A stretch of 64,000 nt of DNA from Malaya genurostris. Taxonomy: Eukaryota > Arthropoda > Insecta > Diptera > Culicidae. Position numbers and translations under genes: made by a program. Within the stretch, counting starts at the first letter, position 1, and every line of letters begins with the position of its first letter. The notes under the pieces are model-generated. The model was not told where the DNA came from. It saw nothing but the letters and a program-made list of their open reading frames with translations, and made no database searches. The DNA is taken from positions 154,331,641-154,395,640 of the forward strand of contig NC_080570.1 of the NCBI RefSeq assembly GCF_030247185.1, read 5' to 3'. Below, one piece after another: positions 45,856 through 58,165 of this stretch.

Positions 45856-46841
45856 GTGAGTTATTGGTGTTTACTAGGTGTGTCACTTTTGCCGTAAATT
45901 AAGGGGAAATTACCAATGACAGTAGTGCTGGAATGCTAGAATGCAAAATTGGCGACCGCAATCACATTACGCGCCGAATTCGATCAATCTTGTCAGATGT
46001 CACCGTAAAAACCGTGATTCCCTACTAGATGACAATGCAAAATTCGCACTCAACGAACGGCTCTGTCGCCTGCGTACGTAAATCAAGTATGACTATCGAC
46101 CACGGATAGCTTTTAGTCATTTCCGTCATCGCTTTTTCACGTACCGACTCTGGCTTCCACAGAAACTCGATCTATTTTTCCCGGATTCTGTCTCCGGCTT
46201 TCACTCCACACAACAGACAGAAACCGAAGCGGAGTCCCACCATTCCATTCCAAAAATTTCCACATTTGAAACGTTCATACTGCATCATGCCTCCGTCGTG
46301 CCAGGAGCACAACATGATAAAACATCCTTTCCCTCCGTGTATCCGCGGCGTTGTCGAATCCGCGCGGGAAATTGAAATTTTAGATTCATCAACCAAACCA
46401 AAAAAAAAAAATCCCCCGGTCAGTCAGTTTGCATTCAAATTGAAGAAACACATCGCGGACAACTGCCTCGACATGGAATTCATTCGGAATGTTGCTAAAA
46501 TCGTCGTCGTGCATTCCGTTGCAGTGGAACGAGACAGAACGAGAGAGAGAGAGCCTGTCAACGCCACCGACCCGTTATCGGAAAAATCTTTTGCTGTGAC
46601 CCTGTTGATTATGTTTTGTGTCGGTCGGAGAGGCGCGATTGTCCAAAGTCCTACAGTCCGATAGGTCCGAGCCTCCGGGAAGCGGGAAAATATAACGAAT
46701 GTCAGCAAATTTTCTAGTCAGGCTTCTGGGATTATTTCAGATGGTAATTGGCAAACTAGTTTTAAGGCGTTTTTTAGAAATTGATCACAGAAATGGTGTG
46801 TAATACTAGTTGTTTGTAATGAATAACAAAATAAAAGGTGA
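45856..46841. other. Single-copy-looking start of intron 4
   Basis: Moderate GC, no transposon features. The open frame at 46266-46664 (132 codons, +) overlaps minus-strand frames and has no recognisable domain. Confidence 0.35.
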
Positions 46842-46886
46842 GCGGGTAATGTCAGAGACGAAACCGAGTGACGTGAATACGAATCG
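46842..46886 (+). repeat. GAATACGA terminal motif
   Basis: GGGTAATGTCAGAGACGAAA then GTGACGTGAATACGAA, the same end as at 27136 and, inverted, at 17881 and 39871. It lies 35 bp before a mariner TIR. Confidence 0.45.
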
Positions 46887-46920
46887 AAAAAATCGTTCAA
46901 GTTCGTGTTAAACACTGTTA

Positions 46921-48040
46921 AAGACTGTTCCAGAAAGTATGGACGCAACCAAAAACCTCTGCCATTTCGCAATGGTTCAGAATCTGTCAGTTTTTATGGT
47001 TGCGTCCTGTTCTTTTCATTCTTCTCTAACCACTTGTGCAGTTGTTTACTCGTTTTCATTACTTTGTTTCGAAATGCGTGGACTTTCAGGAGAACAACGT
47101 CGAAAAATTGTGTACAAATAGTGCACAGAACGCGGACTGTCACTTAGAAAGATAGCAAAAATGGAAGGGGTAAGTGAAAAAACCGTGCGGAATGCAATCT
47201 GGAAGTTCGGTGAGGATAACACCTTTGAGGATAAACCGAAAACGAGTCGAAAAAAAAGTCCTGCTAACCCTCAGTTGGATAAACGTATACTGAAGGCGTT
47301 CGAGCAAAAGAAGGAGGTTTCAGTTCGGGATGTGGCCAAACAAGTGGGCACTTCGAAGTCAAATGTTCTTCGTGCTAAAGAACGTTTGAATCTTCGAACC
47401 TATAAGAAGCAGAAACAATCAAAACGTAGTCCGAAACAAGAAGCATCGATCAGGCCGAGGGTTCGAAAGCTGTACAATACGATTCTTGCTGGAAATTTGA
47501 ACTGCATAATCATGGACGACAAAACCTACGTGAAACTCGATTACAAATCCTTGCCGGGACCACTATATTATACGGTGCGAGAAGGGCAAGTGTTAAACCA
47601 ATCCGCGACATCGATTGAAGTCGAAAAATTTGGTAAGAAAGCTATGGTCTGGGAAGCAATTTGTAGCTGCGGTAAGATTTCGAAACCCTTCATCACCACT
47701 GCTTCAATGAACAGCGAAATATACATCAAGGAATGTTTACAAAAACGACTTCTACCCATGATTCGAAGCCACAAGGATCCTGTTGTCTTGTGGCTAGATC
47801 TTGCTTCTTGCCACTACTCGAAATCAACGGTAGAATGGTATACTACCAAAAATGTCACTTTCGTCCCAAAAGACATGAATCCACAACTTCGACTAATTGA
47901 GGAATTTTTGGCGATAACGAAGGCACATCTTAGGAAATATGTCTCGGCAGCCGAAAACATTCAACAGTTCGAAAAGATTGGAAAAAAGTGTCTAAACTTG
48001 TCGCCAAGAGGTCTGTACGGAATTTAATGTCGAACGTTCG
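46921..48040 (+). mobile_element. DD37E mariner (ITmD37E-like), right end lost
   Basis: Left TIR AAGACTGTTCCAGAAAGTAT at 46921 after TA, the same as the element at 6899. The homology stops around 48040, where the GAATTC-rich array begins, so the right TIR is missing. Opposite orientation to the first copy. Confidence 0.85.
47074..48027 (+). pseudogene. Transposase of the second DD37E mariner, inactivated
   Basis: Start MRGLSGEQRRKIVYK, then a TAG where the sister copy has Trp (TGG). After that the frame is open for about 300 codons through the DNA-binding region, DDKTYVK, VWEAICSCG, LWLDLASCHYSK and RLIEEFL. The acidic residue after the first Asp is Lys here (DDK, not DDE). A 12-bp deletion removes ANCP, cutting the second Asp to Glu spacing from 37 to 33 residues. 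A 1-bp deletion frameshifts the C terminus (FEKIGKKC, not FEKDWKKV). Confidence 0.87.
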
Positions 48041-48044
48041 CAAC

Positions 48045-51000
48045 CGAAATTCTAAACCGCAATACTGGATCTAAGTTCTGAACCTGAATTCCAAGTTTAG
48101 TGTCTGGATTCCTGGATTCCGAATCGGAATTCTGGACCTGGAGTTTGGATTCGTTTTGTGTATCCTGAATTTAGACTGTGGTTCTGTACCTGGATCTGGA
48201 TGACGAAACGGGATTCTGGGCCTAGATTCTAAACCTGGATCTGGATGAACCTGAACCTGAATTATGGATCGGAATTCTCGAGCTAGATTCCGAGTTTGAA
48301 TTCTGCATCTAGATTCTAGACTTAAATTCTCGTCAATAGACCTGACCTGAATTCCGGGTCTGGATTCTATACCTAAATTCAAGACCTTGACTAGGATTCT
48401 GTAACTGGATTTTGAACTGGGATTATGTACCTAAGTTCTTGACCTGGACTCTGAATACCGATTCTGGTCGTTAATTTTGGACCGGGAATCTAGACACAAA
48501 CCTTTCGGGCCTGTATTTTGGATCCGAATTCTTGGTATGAATTCTAAACCTAAATTCAGAGCCTGAACTTTGATTCAAGACTTGAATTCTGGATTTGGAC
48601 TCTGCATCGGAGCTCTTGACCTGAATTGCGCACTTGGATTTGGATTATATATAGTTGGGTTCTAAACTGGAATTCAGGTCCTGAATTCGAGACTTGAATT
48701 CCGAGCGGGATTCTGCACTTGAGTTCTAGACTTGGAATTTAAAACCTGAAATCGGATCTTTGATCTGAATTTTGGCCCTGGACTTGAATTCTGGATTTGA
48801 ATTCAGGGTCTGGAACCAGGAACTGGAGTTGAATTTTAAACTGGAACTCAAGAGCTGGTTTCAAGACTAGACTTTTGACGCAGGACCTGGATTTTGGATC
48901 AGAGTTCTGTACCAGAACTTTGGACCAGGATCCCGAATCAGGATACTATACTTAAGTTCTGAAGCTAAATTCTGGATCTGGATTCCGGAATTTAACTCGA
49001 GACAGGTTTTCTTGATCTCACTAAGGAACCTAGACTTGGATTCCTGACCGGGATTCTGGACCTGAATTCTGAACCAGGGCCTGAATTATGAAATTAAATA
49101 CTAGACTGGGTTTCTGGATCTAAAAGATGGACCTTGACTTGTATTCTGCACCTGAATTCAAGACCTGAAATCTATACCTGAATTCGGAACCAGAATTCTT
49201 GACCAGGATTCTGGACCTAAAGTCTGAACATAGATTATGAACATAAATTCCGGGCCTGGATTCTAGACCCAAAATTTTGAACTTGGATTCTGCATCTGAG
49301 TTCTTGATCTGCATTCTGGAGTCAAATTGTGGACATAGGATTTTTGATCTGGACTTGGATTCTGTACCTGGAATCTAGATCTGAATTCTGGACCTGGATT
49401 CAGGACCAGAGCTCGCGACCTGGATTTGGGTTCTGGATCTAAATTCAAGGCCTGGAAACAGGAACTGTAGTTTGGTTCTAAACTAGAATTCAAGACCTGA
49501 ATTCGAAACTTCAATTTTGGCCAGGTCCTGGATTCTGGAACAGAATTCTGAATCTGAATTCTGGACTTAGATTTCTGAATTTACCTCTGGACTAGACCTC
49601 AATCCTGAACCAAGAACTAAAGTCTGAACCTAGACAACGATTTTGAACCTGGACTCCAATCCAATCCAAGATTCCCGACCCGGATATGGATTCTGGACCT
49701 GATTTCTGAACACGGGATTTGGGACCAGGACCTGGATTCTGAATCTAAGTATTAGATCAGAATTTTAAGTTTAAATTATGGACATGGACTTGGGTTTTGC
49801 ATCAGACCGGGACTTGGCTTCTTGACCTGAATTCACGGCTTGGATTTTAGATCTGGAATTGGATTCTGAACTGGAGTTCAGGATCTAGATCCAAGACTTG
49901 AATTTTTGATTAGAGTTCTTAGTTTGAATTTTGGATCTGGATCCAGAATTTAATTCCGTACAGGTTTTCTTAATTCTGAACCTAGATATGGATTCTGGAC
50001 CTGAACTTTAATCTTAAACTTGGATTCTGTACCTGGACTTGGATTCCAAACCGGGATTCTAGATACTACACCGGGTTTCTGGACCTAATTTATGAGTTTG
50101 AATTTTAGACCTGAAATCTAAACCTGAATTCTTGACTAGGATTATGAACCAGGATTCTGGACTTTCTCGACATGGATTATGGACTTGAATTCCGGGTGAA
50201 TTTCAGACTAGAGCTCTGGGCCTGAATTCTAGACCAAAATTCTGGACTTGGATTCGCACATGATTTTTTATCTGAATTCTGGACTTAAGTTCTGGACATG
50301 AATTAGAGATTGAGATTCTTAACCTGGACTTGGATATTGTACCTGGGATAAAAATATAAAAGATAAAAATTCTGGATAAGGATAATGGAACTGAATTTTG
50401 GGTCTGGATTTTAGATCTAAATTCTGAAGCTGGACTTGAATCCAGTACCTGAATTCTGGACATGGCATCCGGGTTCTGGATTTGAATTCCGCGCCTGGAT
50501 TCTGTTAGAAAACTCTGGGCCTGGATTCCAGACTAGAATACAGGATCTTGATCAATCACTTGACTTTTGATCCAGGACCTGGATTCTCGGTCTGAGTTTT
50601 AAATCTTAATTTTGTATTCCGAATCGGGATACTAGCTCTGAGTTTTGAATCTAAATTCCGGATTTTCACTCTGGATAGGTATTATAGACCTGGTTTCTGT
50701 ACCAAGAACAGAATTCTGAATCTGGACTTGAATTCCTGACCTGGACTTGGATTCCAAAGCGCGATTATGAACCGAAATTTTTTACCAGGGCCTGGATTCT
50801 GAATCTAGAGTCTGGAGCAAGATTCTCTATCTGAACTCTAGACCAGGACTAGGATTCTAATCTTGAATTCTGAACCCAAATTCTGAAGCTGGATTCTGCG
50901 TCCGAGCTCTTGACCTGGATAATGGACACGGATTCTGGGCCTGACATTTTGGCCAGAATTCAGGACCAGAAGTTAGTATATGGATTCTTGGCCTTATTTT

Positions 51001-51515
51001 TAAACCTGGACTTGAATTCTACGTCTGGAACATGGATCTGGATAAACTAAATTGCTGGAGCTGGTCGGAGTTGAATTCTAACCAAGGACTTGGATTCTGG
51101 ATTTGCATTCTAAAGTGGATTTAAATTCTGGCCCAAGACCTAAATTCTGGATCTGGTTGCCAGATCGGGATACTGAATCTGAGCTCTCGACAGGTATTCT
51201 ATACCTAATTATGAAACAGAAACTGAATTCTGGCCTTTGATTCTGGATCTGGACCTGAATTCCGGACTTGGAGCTGGATTTTGAATGTGAATATTGGACC
51301 GGATTTCTGGATTTAGATTCATGATTCACGTTCTGAGTTTGAGGTCTGTACCTGAAATCTGAGTATTGATTTCGGACCGTATAAACTCTGGACACGGATC
51401 CTGGAGATGGATTATGTTTATGAATTTAAGAACGGATTGGCGCTCGGGATCTGGATTTAGGATCTGCACTCCGGCCCTGAACTATGACCAGTATTATAAC
51501 GAACTTTTCTTTAAA
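48045..51515 (+). repeat. Degenerate GAATTCTGGACCTG array
   Basis: About 3.5 kb of short, irregular units such as GAATTCTGGACCTGGATTC, CTGAACCTGAATTC and GGATCTGGATT. The period is loose (roughly 12-15 bases), with many substitutions. The complementary form fills the insertion at 39306-39914. The minus-strand translation reads as SRIQVQNSxPEFRSRIQVQN strings, a by-product of the repeat. Confidence 0.85.
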
Positions 51516-52860
51516 TGCATCTATTCAGTTTTCAATAGAAAACCACGCGTTCTATAGTTTCCATAGTTTTACATAACGAAAACAACCGAGTCAGGAATCG
51601 TGATAATCGATAATCAGGCCACTTTACACAGTGCACTGAAACGAGATAATTTTATCCGAACAGAAACCGATGCAGATCAGGATAATACAGCTCCGGTGGC
51701 TACGGCGGCTGGTGGGGCGGAATCGAATCTGGAACTGGCACTTAATCAGTACCATCGTACAAAGGCGGCAACATATTTTATTTGCTTTCCCGGAACACAT
51801 CAATCAAAAGCAACTCGAATGTGCGATTAAAATTTTATGATAAATTTTAAATCCTGCCTTTTGATGGTGCAAAAATCAGGTACGATAAAAACGAAAATGA
51901 AATCGAAACATCAATCCACCATACACACATACACACACATACGCTTCTTTAGTACACACCATTTTACCATTATGTGCATGAAATAAAATTTATGGCTCCG
52001 GGAGAATAATGTTGATGGGAAAGCATTCGATGAGTTCGACTGCAGACCCTGCCTGAATAACCGAGGGCTCTTTGATTGAAAAATTGTTTTCTGACTGACA
52101 AAGACGCTTTCGTCTACCAACACGGAAAGCCCCCGGATCCTCCGATGCGAAGCTGGCAAGGTAAGCGATGGCGGAAAGTTCACTGAGACATCACAAAATG
52201 TCCGTGATAGATGGGCTCATAACGTTTTTATTTCACCTTCGCCCTCTGGAGAAGAACTTGTTGCAGCAGCAGGAATACCGCGAACGGTAAAGATTTATTT
52301 GCAGTTTAACCTCTTACTGCTTGCCACCAGATGGCTTTGTTCCGAGGGCGGTATATAAATTTATTGTGGGCAATATGCATGGAATCTTATTGACAAACAT
52401 TTATTACATATCGATAAGCAATTTGTTTCGACAGGTGAAGTAGGTAAATATCCACTTGAACAGTTCAACTTGAATCTCTTCACCGATATAATTCTATTTA
52501 AGTATCACAAATTTCCCAACCTAAGTCGGAGAAAAAAGCTACTATGATGCCTGAACGTAACAAATTTACCTCGTTGTCATTACATACTAAACTTAATTTA
52601 GTAATTTTTTCATCTTTCTACGAGTTTCATTCTACTGATAAATCAGTAAAAATAAATATCTGGTGATAGCAGTACCTTAAGAAGTACCTTCTATTCTGAA
52701 TATTCTATTCTGAAATGAATTTTTTACGGAAAAAATCAGCTACCGAAGTTCAAACAGCCAAGATCGGTAATTCAATTTAAGAGTATAGTTTCCATCTAGA
52801 TTCAAAAGGTTGTTTTGCTACACTGTACAAAGAGATGGTTGGTAGTGGTAAGACTGTCGT
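51516..52860. other. Intron stretch, nothing recognised
   Basis: Single-copy appearance with an ACACAC/ACATAC-rich spot near 51925. Short open frames only. Confidence 0.35.
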
Positions 52861-55220
52861 TATTCTAGATTACTTTTGGGTTCTAGTAAAAATTAAGCAG
52901 ATATTAATAAAACATTGAAACAATTAATTTATAATTATTAAAAAAACTAATTGCAAAAAATTAAATTCAACTCAAAATAATATTTTAGGTTCATTAACTG
53001 TGTAAAAAGAGGGAACAAGTACGAAATTTAACATAGGAAAAATATAAAACTACTTAAAATTTCAAATAGTTTAAAATACCAGAAAAATGAAAAATGTTAC
53101 AAAAAAATTCAATATATGAAATGTAATGGAAAATAACGTATTCAACAGTAAACAATTATATAAGAACAGGTTGAAGAATAAAATTCAAATCAACTTAAAA
53201 CAGATATTATGGGAAAAATGTAACATGAATTACAAAAGAAATAAAGTATTACGAAGAGACAAAACTAAATCTAAATGAATCATTTTAAATTGACACATTG
53301 AACGTGTACTAAAAAAGTGAATGAATTACATTGAGCTGTAAAACAGGAATTGAAATAATGAAAAGAAGATAAAATACATAACTGAACAAAAAACAATTTT
53401 TATTTTAAAACGAATATTTAAATCAAAACGGGAATCGAAAAAAGGAAGTTGGATACAGAAAGGTGAGAAAAAAACTAAATTAAAAAGTAGTAAGCCTCAA
53501 ACTTACCAACAGATGAAAGTTTTCAGATCATGGGAACATGGATATGGATCAGCATTAGAGAGAAAAGTTCGTGAAGTTTCAAAAACACGAAATGCAAATA
53601 CTAGAAGAAAATATAAATCAAAACAGTATTTTTTATAATGTAAACTGAACGAACGGAGAAGCAGCAAAAAATCAAGTAGTACGACGAAAAAAAAGCCACA
53701 ATGAAAATAAAAATTTGATAAAGTAAGACACACGAAAGTATCACAAAAATAGACCTTGTAACAAAAATAGAATTATAGAAAACAAATAAAATATAGAAAA
53801 CGAAACCAAAGTTTCAGAAAAATAAGGCCTAAAAGGAAAAAAACCAAAAGTAGATTTCAAATATCGGGAAAGAAAAATTAAAATTAAATAATGCAAATAG
53901 AAACTGATAGTGATGAAAGAACGAAAACTTCAAATAAAAAAAAACATATAGAATGGATTTCTAAGATATAGAACAGAAGTAACCACAAGCTAACTTATTA
54001 AAAGCAAAAAGAAATTAGAAAATATATTCTGGAAGCAGAATATAAGTAATGGAAGAATATCGAAAAATAAAAAAAATATAACCTTCATGTGAATGAAAAG
54101 AAAAAGTAAAGCAAAAAAGAAAAAGAAACATAAATAGAAAATTCCCAACCAAACAGAAAAACAAAACACACAAATTAGAAACCAGCCAGTTTCAGACCAA
54201 ATTCCCAATTACAATAATAAGTACCGAAAAATCAGCTAAGAAACTGAAAATAGCAAATAATTTAAAACTACAAATTAGAAAACAGTCAATTTTTAACAAA
54301 ATTCCAAAGTAATAAAACTACTAATAAAAAAGGCTTTTAGAAGTAAAATACATTAGTTAGACCAATAAAACAACGAAAATGGCATATAATTTTCACAATA
54401 GCAAGTAACGAAAGAGAAGTAAAACAAAATACCGAAAATAAAAGTTCCTAACAAACAAAAAACACAAACTGAAGAAAAACAGAAACTGAAAATAGTAAAT
54501 TGTTAATAAAAATACAAATTAAAAAACAGTCATTATTTAATCCCAAAACAATGAAACAGACTTATCAAATCAATGCTGTTTAAAGAAAAGTACGTTAATA
54601 AGACCCCAAATAAAACAACGAAAATGTCAGATAATCTATAAAATAACAAGTAACAGAAAAAAACAAAAAACTGAAAACAAAAAAAAATAAAAAAAAACAT
54701 AAATTAGAAATCAATTTATTTTAAACAAAATTCACAAACAATAAGATAGGCTAATTTAAATAAAACCGTTACAATAATAAGTGCTGGCAGAAAGCTGAAG
54801 AAAGGCATAAACTGAAAATAGTAAATTGTTAACAAAAAACTCAAATTAGAAAACAATCCAAATTTAATTCCAATACAATAATACAGACTAATCATAAAAA
54901 TGCTGTTTGAAGAAAAGTGCGTTAATAAGATCAAACAAAACAACGAAAGTGGTGGATAATGTTTAAAATAACAAGTAACGAAAAAAAAATCGAAAAGAAA
55001 ACAAAAAACCCGAAAATATAAAATTACAAACAAAAAATACAAATTAAAGAAAAGTCAAAATTTTGAGTAAAATTCCTATACATTACAAAAGAAAACAGCT
55101 TCGGAAACATACTTTTTGAGAAAAAATAGGTTATTGAGAACAATTACTAAATCCTAGTAGTTAGAAGATTGTCTAATGAGACTGGTAAATCGCAGCAACT
55201 TATATAAAATACATAAAAAA
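52861..55220. repeat. A-rich, T-poor array with imperfect ~245-325 bp periodicity
   Basis: The + strand is dominated by A with AAAACAACGAAAATGG, GAAAAGTxCGTTAATAAGA and AACAAGTAACGAAA words recurring around 54331, 54575 and 54901. Open frames on the minus strand are Phe/Leu-rich by-products. The array ends beside a minus-strand terminal motif at 55221. Confidence 0.65.
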
Positions 55221-55264
55221 AAACCTCTTCTTCATCTACCTGGTGCTGTGATAATGCCTTTCTC
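55221..55264 (-). repeat. CTAGGTGGATT-type terminal motif, inverted
   Basis: AACCTCTTCTTCATCTACCT then GGTGCTGTGATAATGCC, the complement of the motif at 33870 and 44430. Confidence 0.5.
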
Positions 55265-55435
55265 TTGTCATTCAAATAGTCTCATTATAACAAATTTTTT
55301 CATGAAGATAATTCTTTGATACGAGTTCAGGTTAATAATTTTTTACACAAATTAATTCGGTTATTTAGTTCACAAAAGCGGGCTTCTACGCTTACGTCGC
55401 ATACGCTAAAAGTATCAGTAATAGGAATCAGGGTC
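55265..55435. other. Short spacer
   Basis: Nothing recognised. Confidence 0.3.
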
Positions 55436-55695
55436 ACTTTGCCGAAAGCTGTTACGCCGAAAGCCGTTTAACCGAAAACCGTTTCGCCGAAAGCCATTTC
55501 GCCGAAAGGGTTATTTCGTCGAATGTTATTTCGCCTAATGTCATTTCGTCGAAAGGGTCATTTCTCCGAAAGAGTTATTTCGCCGAAAGGGTCATTTCGC
55601 CGAAAGCAATTTCACCGAAAGAGTTGTTTCACCGAATGTCATTTCGCCGAAAGGATCATTTCGCCGAAAGGGTCATTTCGCCGAATTCTTCAATA
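55436..55695 (+). repeat. TTTCGCCGAAAG minisatellite
   Basis: About fifteen units of (C)GCCGAAAGGGTCATTT and variants, 16-21 bases long. All three + frames give repeated peptides (for example FRRKGHFSE, SPKGSFRR), a consequence of the repeat. Confidence 0.9.
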
Positions 55696-55924
55696 TTCTT
55701 TATATCGTGATTGGGAATGATTTGAAATAAAGACAAATGAAAAATGATTACTCCCGTTCTGTTGAACTACAATCGTACTTCTGAAATAATTCAGATAGAC
55801 TTGAATGATTTTTTCCTTTCTTTCGCTAACGTTCGTTCGGACCTAACTAAAGTAAAGAAACCGAACTCTGAATAGTTATATCTCCGGAACCACCACTTCA
55901 TAAGACACCAAATAAAACTTCGTC

Positions 55925-57842
55925 CAATCTATCTATATATATGAAAATGGATGTAAGTTTGTATGTTTGTAACGCCATAACTTCGGAACTACTGAACGGA
56001 TTGGCACCAAACTTGGCACAGGTACTACTCGCATTTCAGAGATGGTTTAGGAAGCATTTCTATAGGGGAGGGAGCGTAGCAAGTGTAATTAACAGGAGGG
56101 AGTCATGAAAAAATTCATATAACTTGACGACAATCGATACGTTTTGAAGACTAAAGAAACATTTTGCATACATTAGATAGGACTTTACGGGGGGTGGATG
56201 TAGCAAGTGGCTTTAAAAAGGGGGGTGTAATGTTTGAAACGGCACAATTCCGAAACTATTGAACGGAACTTGGCACAGATACTCCTTGCTCTTCTGAGCA
56301 AGTCATAGGGATATTTTAATGGGAGAGGGAGCGTAGTAAGGGTCCTTAACAGGGGGGGGTCTTGAAAAAATTTGTCTAATTTGACGAGAATTGATACTTT
56401 TTTAGACCATAGAAACAGTTTGCATATATTAGATATGATTATATGGGTGGTGGATGTAGCAAGTGCCTTTAAAAAGGGGGTTGTAATGTTTGTAATGTAA
56501 TAACTCCGGAACTAATTAACGGATTGCTATCAAACTTGATACAGATATTTATTGCTCGTAAGAGATGGTCATAAGGGTATTTTTGTGGGGGAGGGAGCGT
56601 AGCAAGTGTTCTTAATAGGGGGGGGGGGGGGGGGGGGGGGTGTTGTCATGAGAAAATGTGTCTAATTTGACAAGAATAGATAATTTTTGAAAACCATAGA
56701 AACATTTTGCATTCCATAGGTATGATCATGTGGGGGTGTTATGTTTTTAACGGCATAACTCCAAAACTACTGAACGTATTGCAATCAAACTTGGCATAGG
56801 TACTTCTTGCTTTTTAGAGATGATCAATAGGACAAGCGTTCTTAATTTGAGGAGGCCATATCGAAATTTATCTTATTTAAAGAGAATTGATACTTTTCAA
56901 AACCATACATACATTTTGAAAATCTCAAATATGGTTTTAAGGATATTTGTGGGGGGTGGATATAATGAGTGTATCTAAAAAAGGAAGTTTAATGTGAAGT
57001 TTATAGAATTTTCCATAAAACGATACTTCTTGCTGAGTACAGATATTATTTGCGCTTCAGATGATCCTAAGAGCATTTTTAAGAAGAGAGTGGGAGCGGG
57101 TGGATGAAGTAAGGGTCTCATCCAAGGGAGGAGCAAAGTTCAAATTGTTAATATAATCAAACGTAACTCCAAAACAACTCAAACTCACCACACCTAACTA
57201 GGTTGAATATATTAAGATGGGGAGAGTGGGGGGGGGGGGGGGGTCCTTTTTACTATTCAGAGGTGGTCACGACAAGCTTAGATATTCATGACAAAGGTTT
57301 ATTGTAACATTTTCTTATTCGTCGTCAAACAAAATAGGGGGGCGGATTCAGACTAGGAGAAGAGGGATCTTGAAAATCAATTTTCATCTTGATTTTTTTA
57401 ATAAAATAAGAGTGGGGCAAGAATGTCAAGATCGTGCTAGATAATATTGCTATCGTTAATTTGAATTAATGAATCGATACTTTTTGAAGAGCACAGCACT
57501 CTTTGTACACTACTAAGAGGTGGTCATAAGGGTTATCATGGAGGAGAGCTGTAGTAAGTTCACTAATAAAAGGGGAGTTCAATATAAAATTTATTCTACG
57601 ATAAACGATGCATCTTGACAAATACAGATACTACTTTTATGTCAATGTAGATTAAAAGGTTATTTTAAGGGAGAGGGAGTGCAGCAAGTGCCCCAAACAT
57701 GGAAAGTCTAAGGTGAAATTGATTGAATAGCAACATAAAACTGCTCAGAATATTACACTAAGTAGGACAACTTTGGGAATCTTGTTCGGCTGTTTCTTCC
57801 CGAAACATTTCCGACCAACGCCGGGTCATTCGGCTAGTTCAA
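55925..57842 (-). repeat. Unclassified element with internal ~260-bp tandem units
   Basis: Bounded by ATCTATATATATGAAAATGG on the left and CCGGGTCATTCGGCTAGTTC on the right, the same end types as 14233-15543 in inverted order. Inside, four or more units contain GTAACGCCATAACTTCGGAA, CTACTGAACGGATTG, CCAAACTTGGCAC and GGGAGGGAGCGTAGCAAGTG. Poly-G tracts of 23 (56618-56640) and 16 (57228-57243) lie in the equivalent G-rich part of the unit. Non-coding. Confidence 0.6.
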
Positions 57843-57859
57843 AATAAAAATATTTCGCA

Positions 57860-58165
57860 AATAATTAAAGAAGCGAACTTTGTGAGTTTTTACTGCGGTT
57901 TAATTTCTAATTTTTTAAAGTACATTGAACTGTTTTTTTTTCGTTCAGTGTATAATGAATGTCCAATTAATCACCTACAACCTTTTCTTGGACACCATTT
58001 GTATACAAGTAACAATTTGCGAGTTACAACGAACTTGATGTTTTGCCATACTGAATACGTGTACAAAATTTCATTCAAATCAGAGGAAGTCTATCCTAAT
58101 TTTGCCTCTTTTTCTGCTGTTAATGTCTGCAATTGCTCAATTTGTAACACAAAGAATCGAATCGA
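57860..58165 (-). repeat. Diverged relative of the 22.7-24.1 kb inverted-repeat family
   Basis: Shares TCATTCAAATCAGAGGAAG, TTTTGCCATACTGAA, GAGTTACAACGA and CTACAACCTTTTCTTGGAC with the right arm at 23.6-24.1 kb. A single arm only. Confidence 0.5.

Noticed and set aside
48071..51395. Minus-strand frames with SRIQVQNS-like peptides
   Set aside because: Translation of the degenerate GAATTC-rich array; no start context, no conserved end.
55436..55695. Regularly spaced repeat considered as a CRISPR-like array
   Set aside because: Units are contiguous without unique spacers, and the context is a eukaryotic intron.
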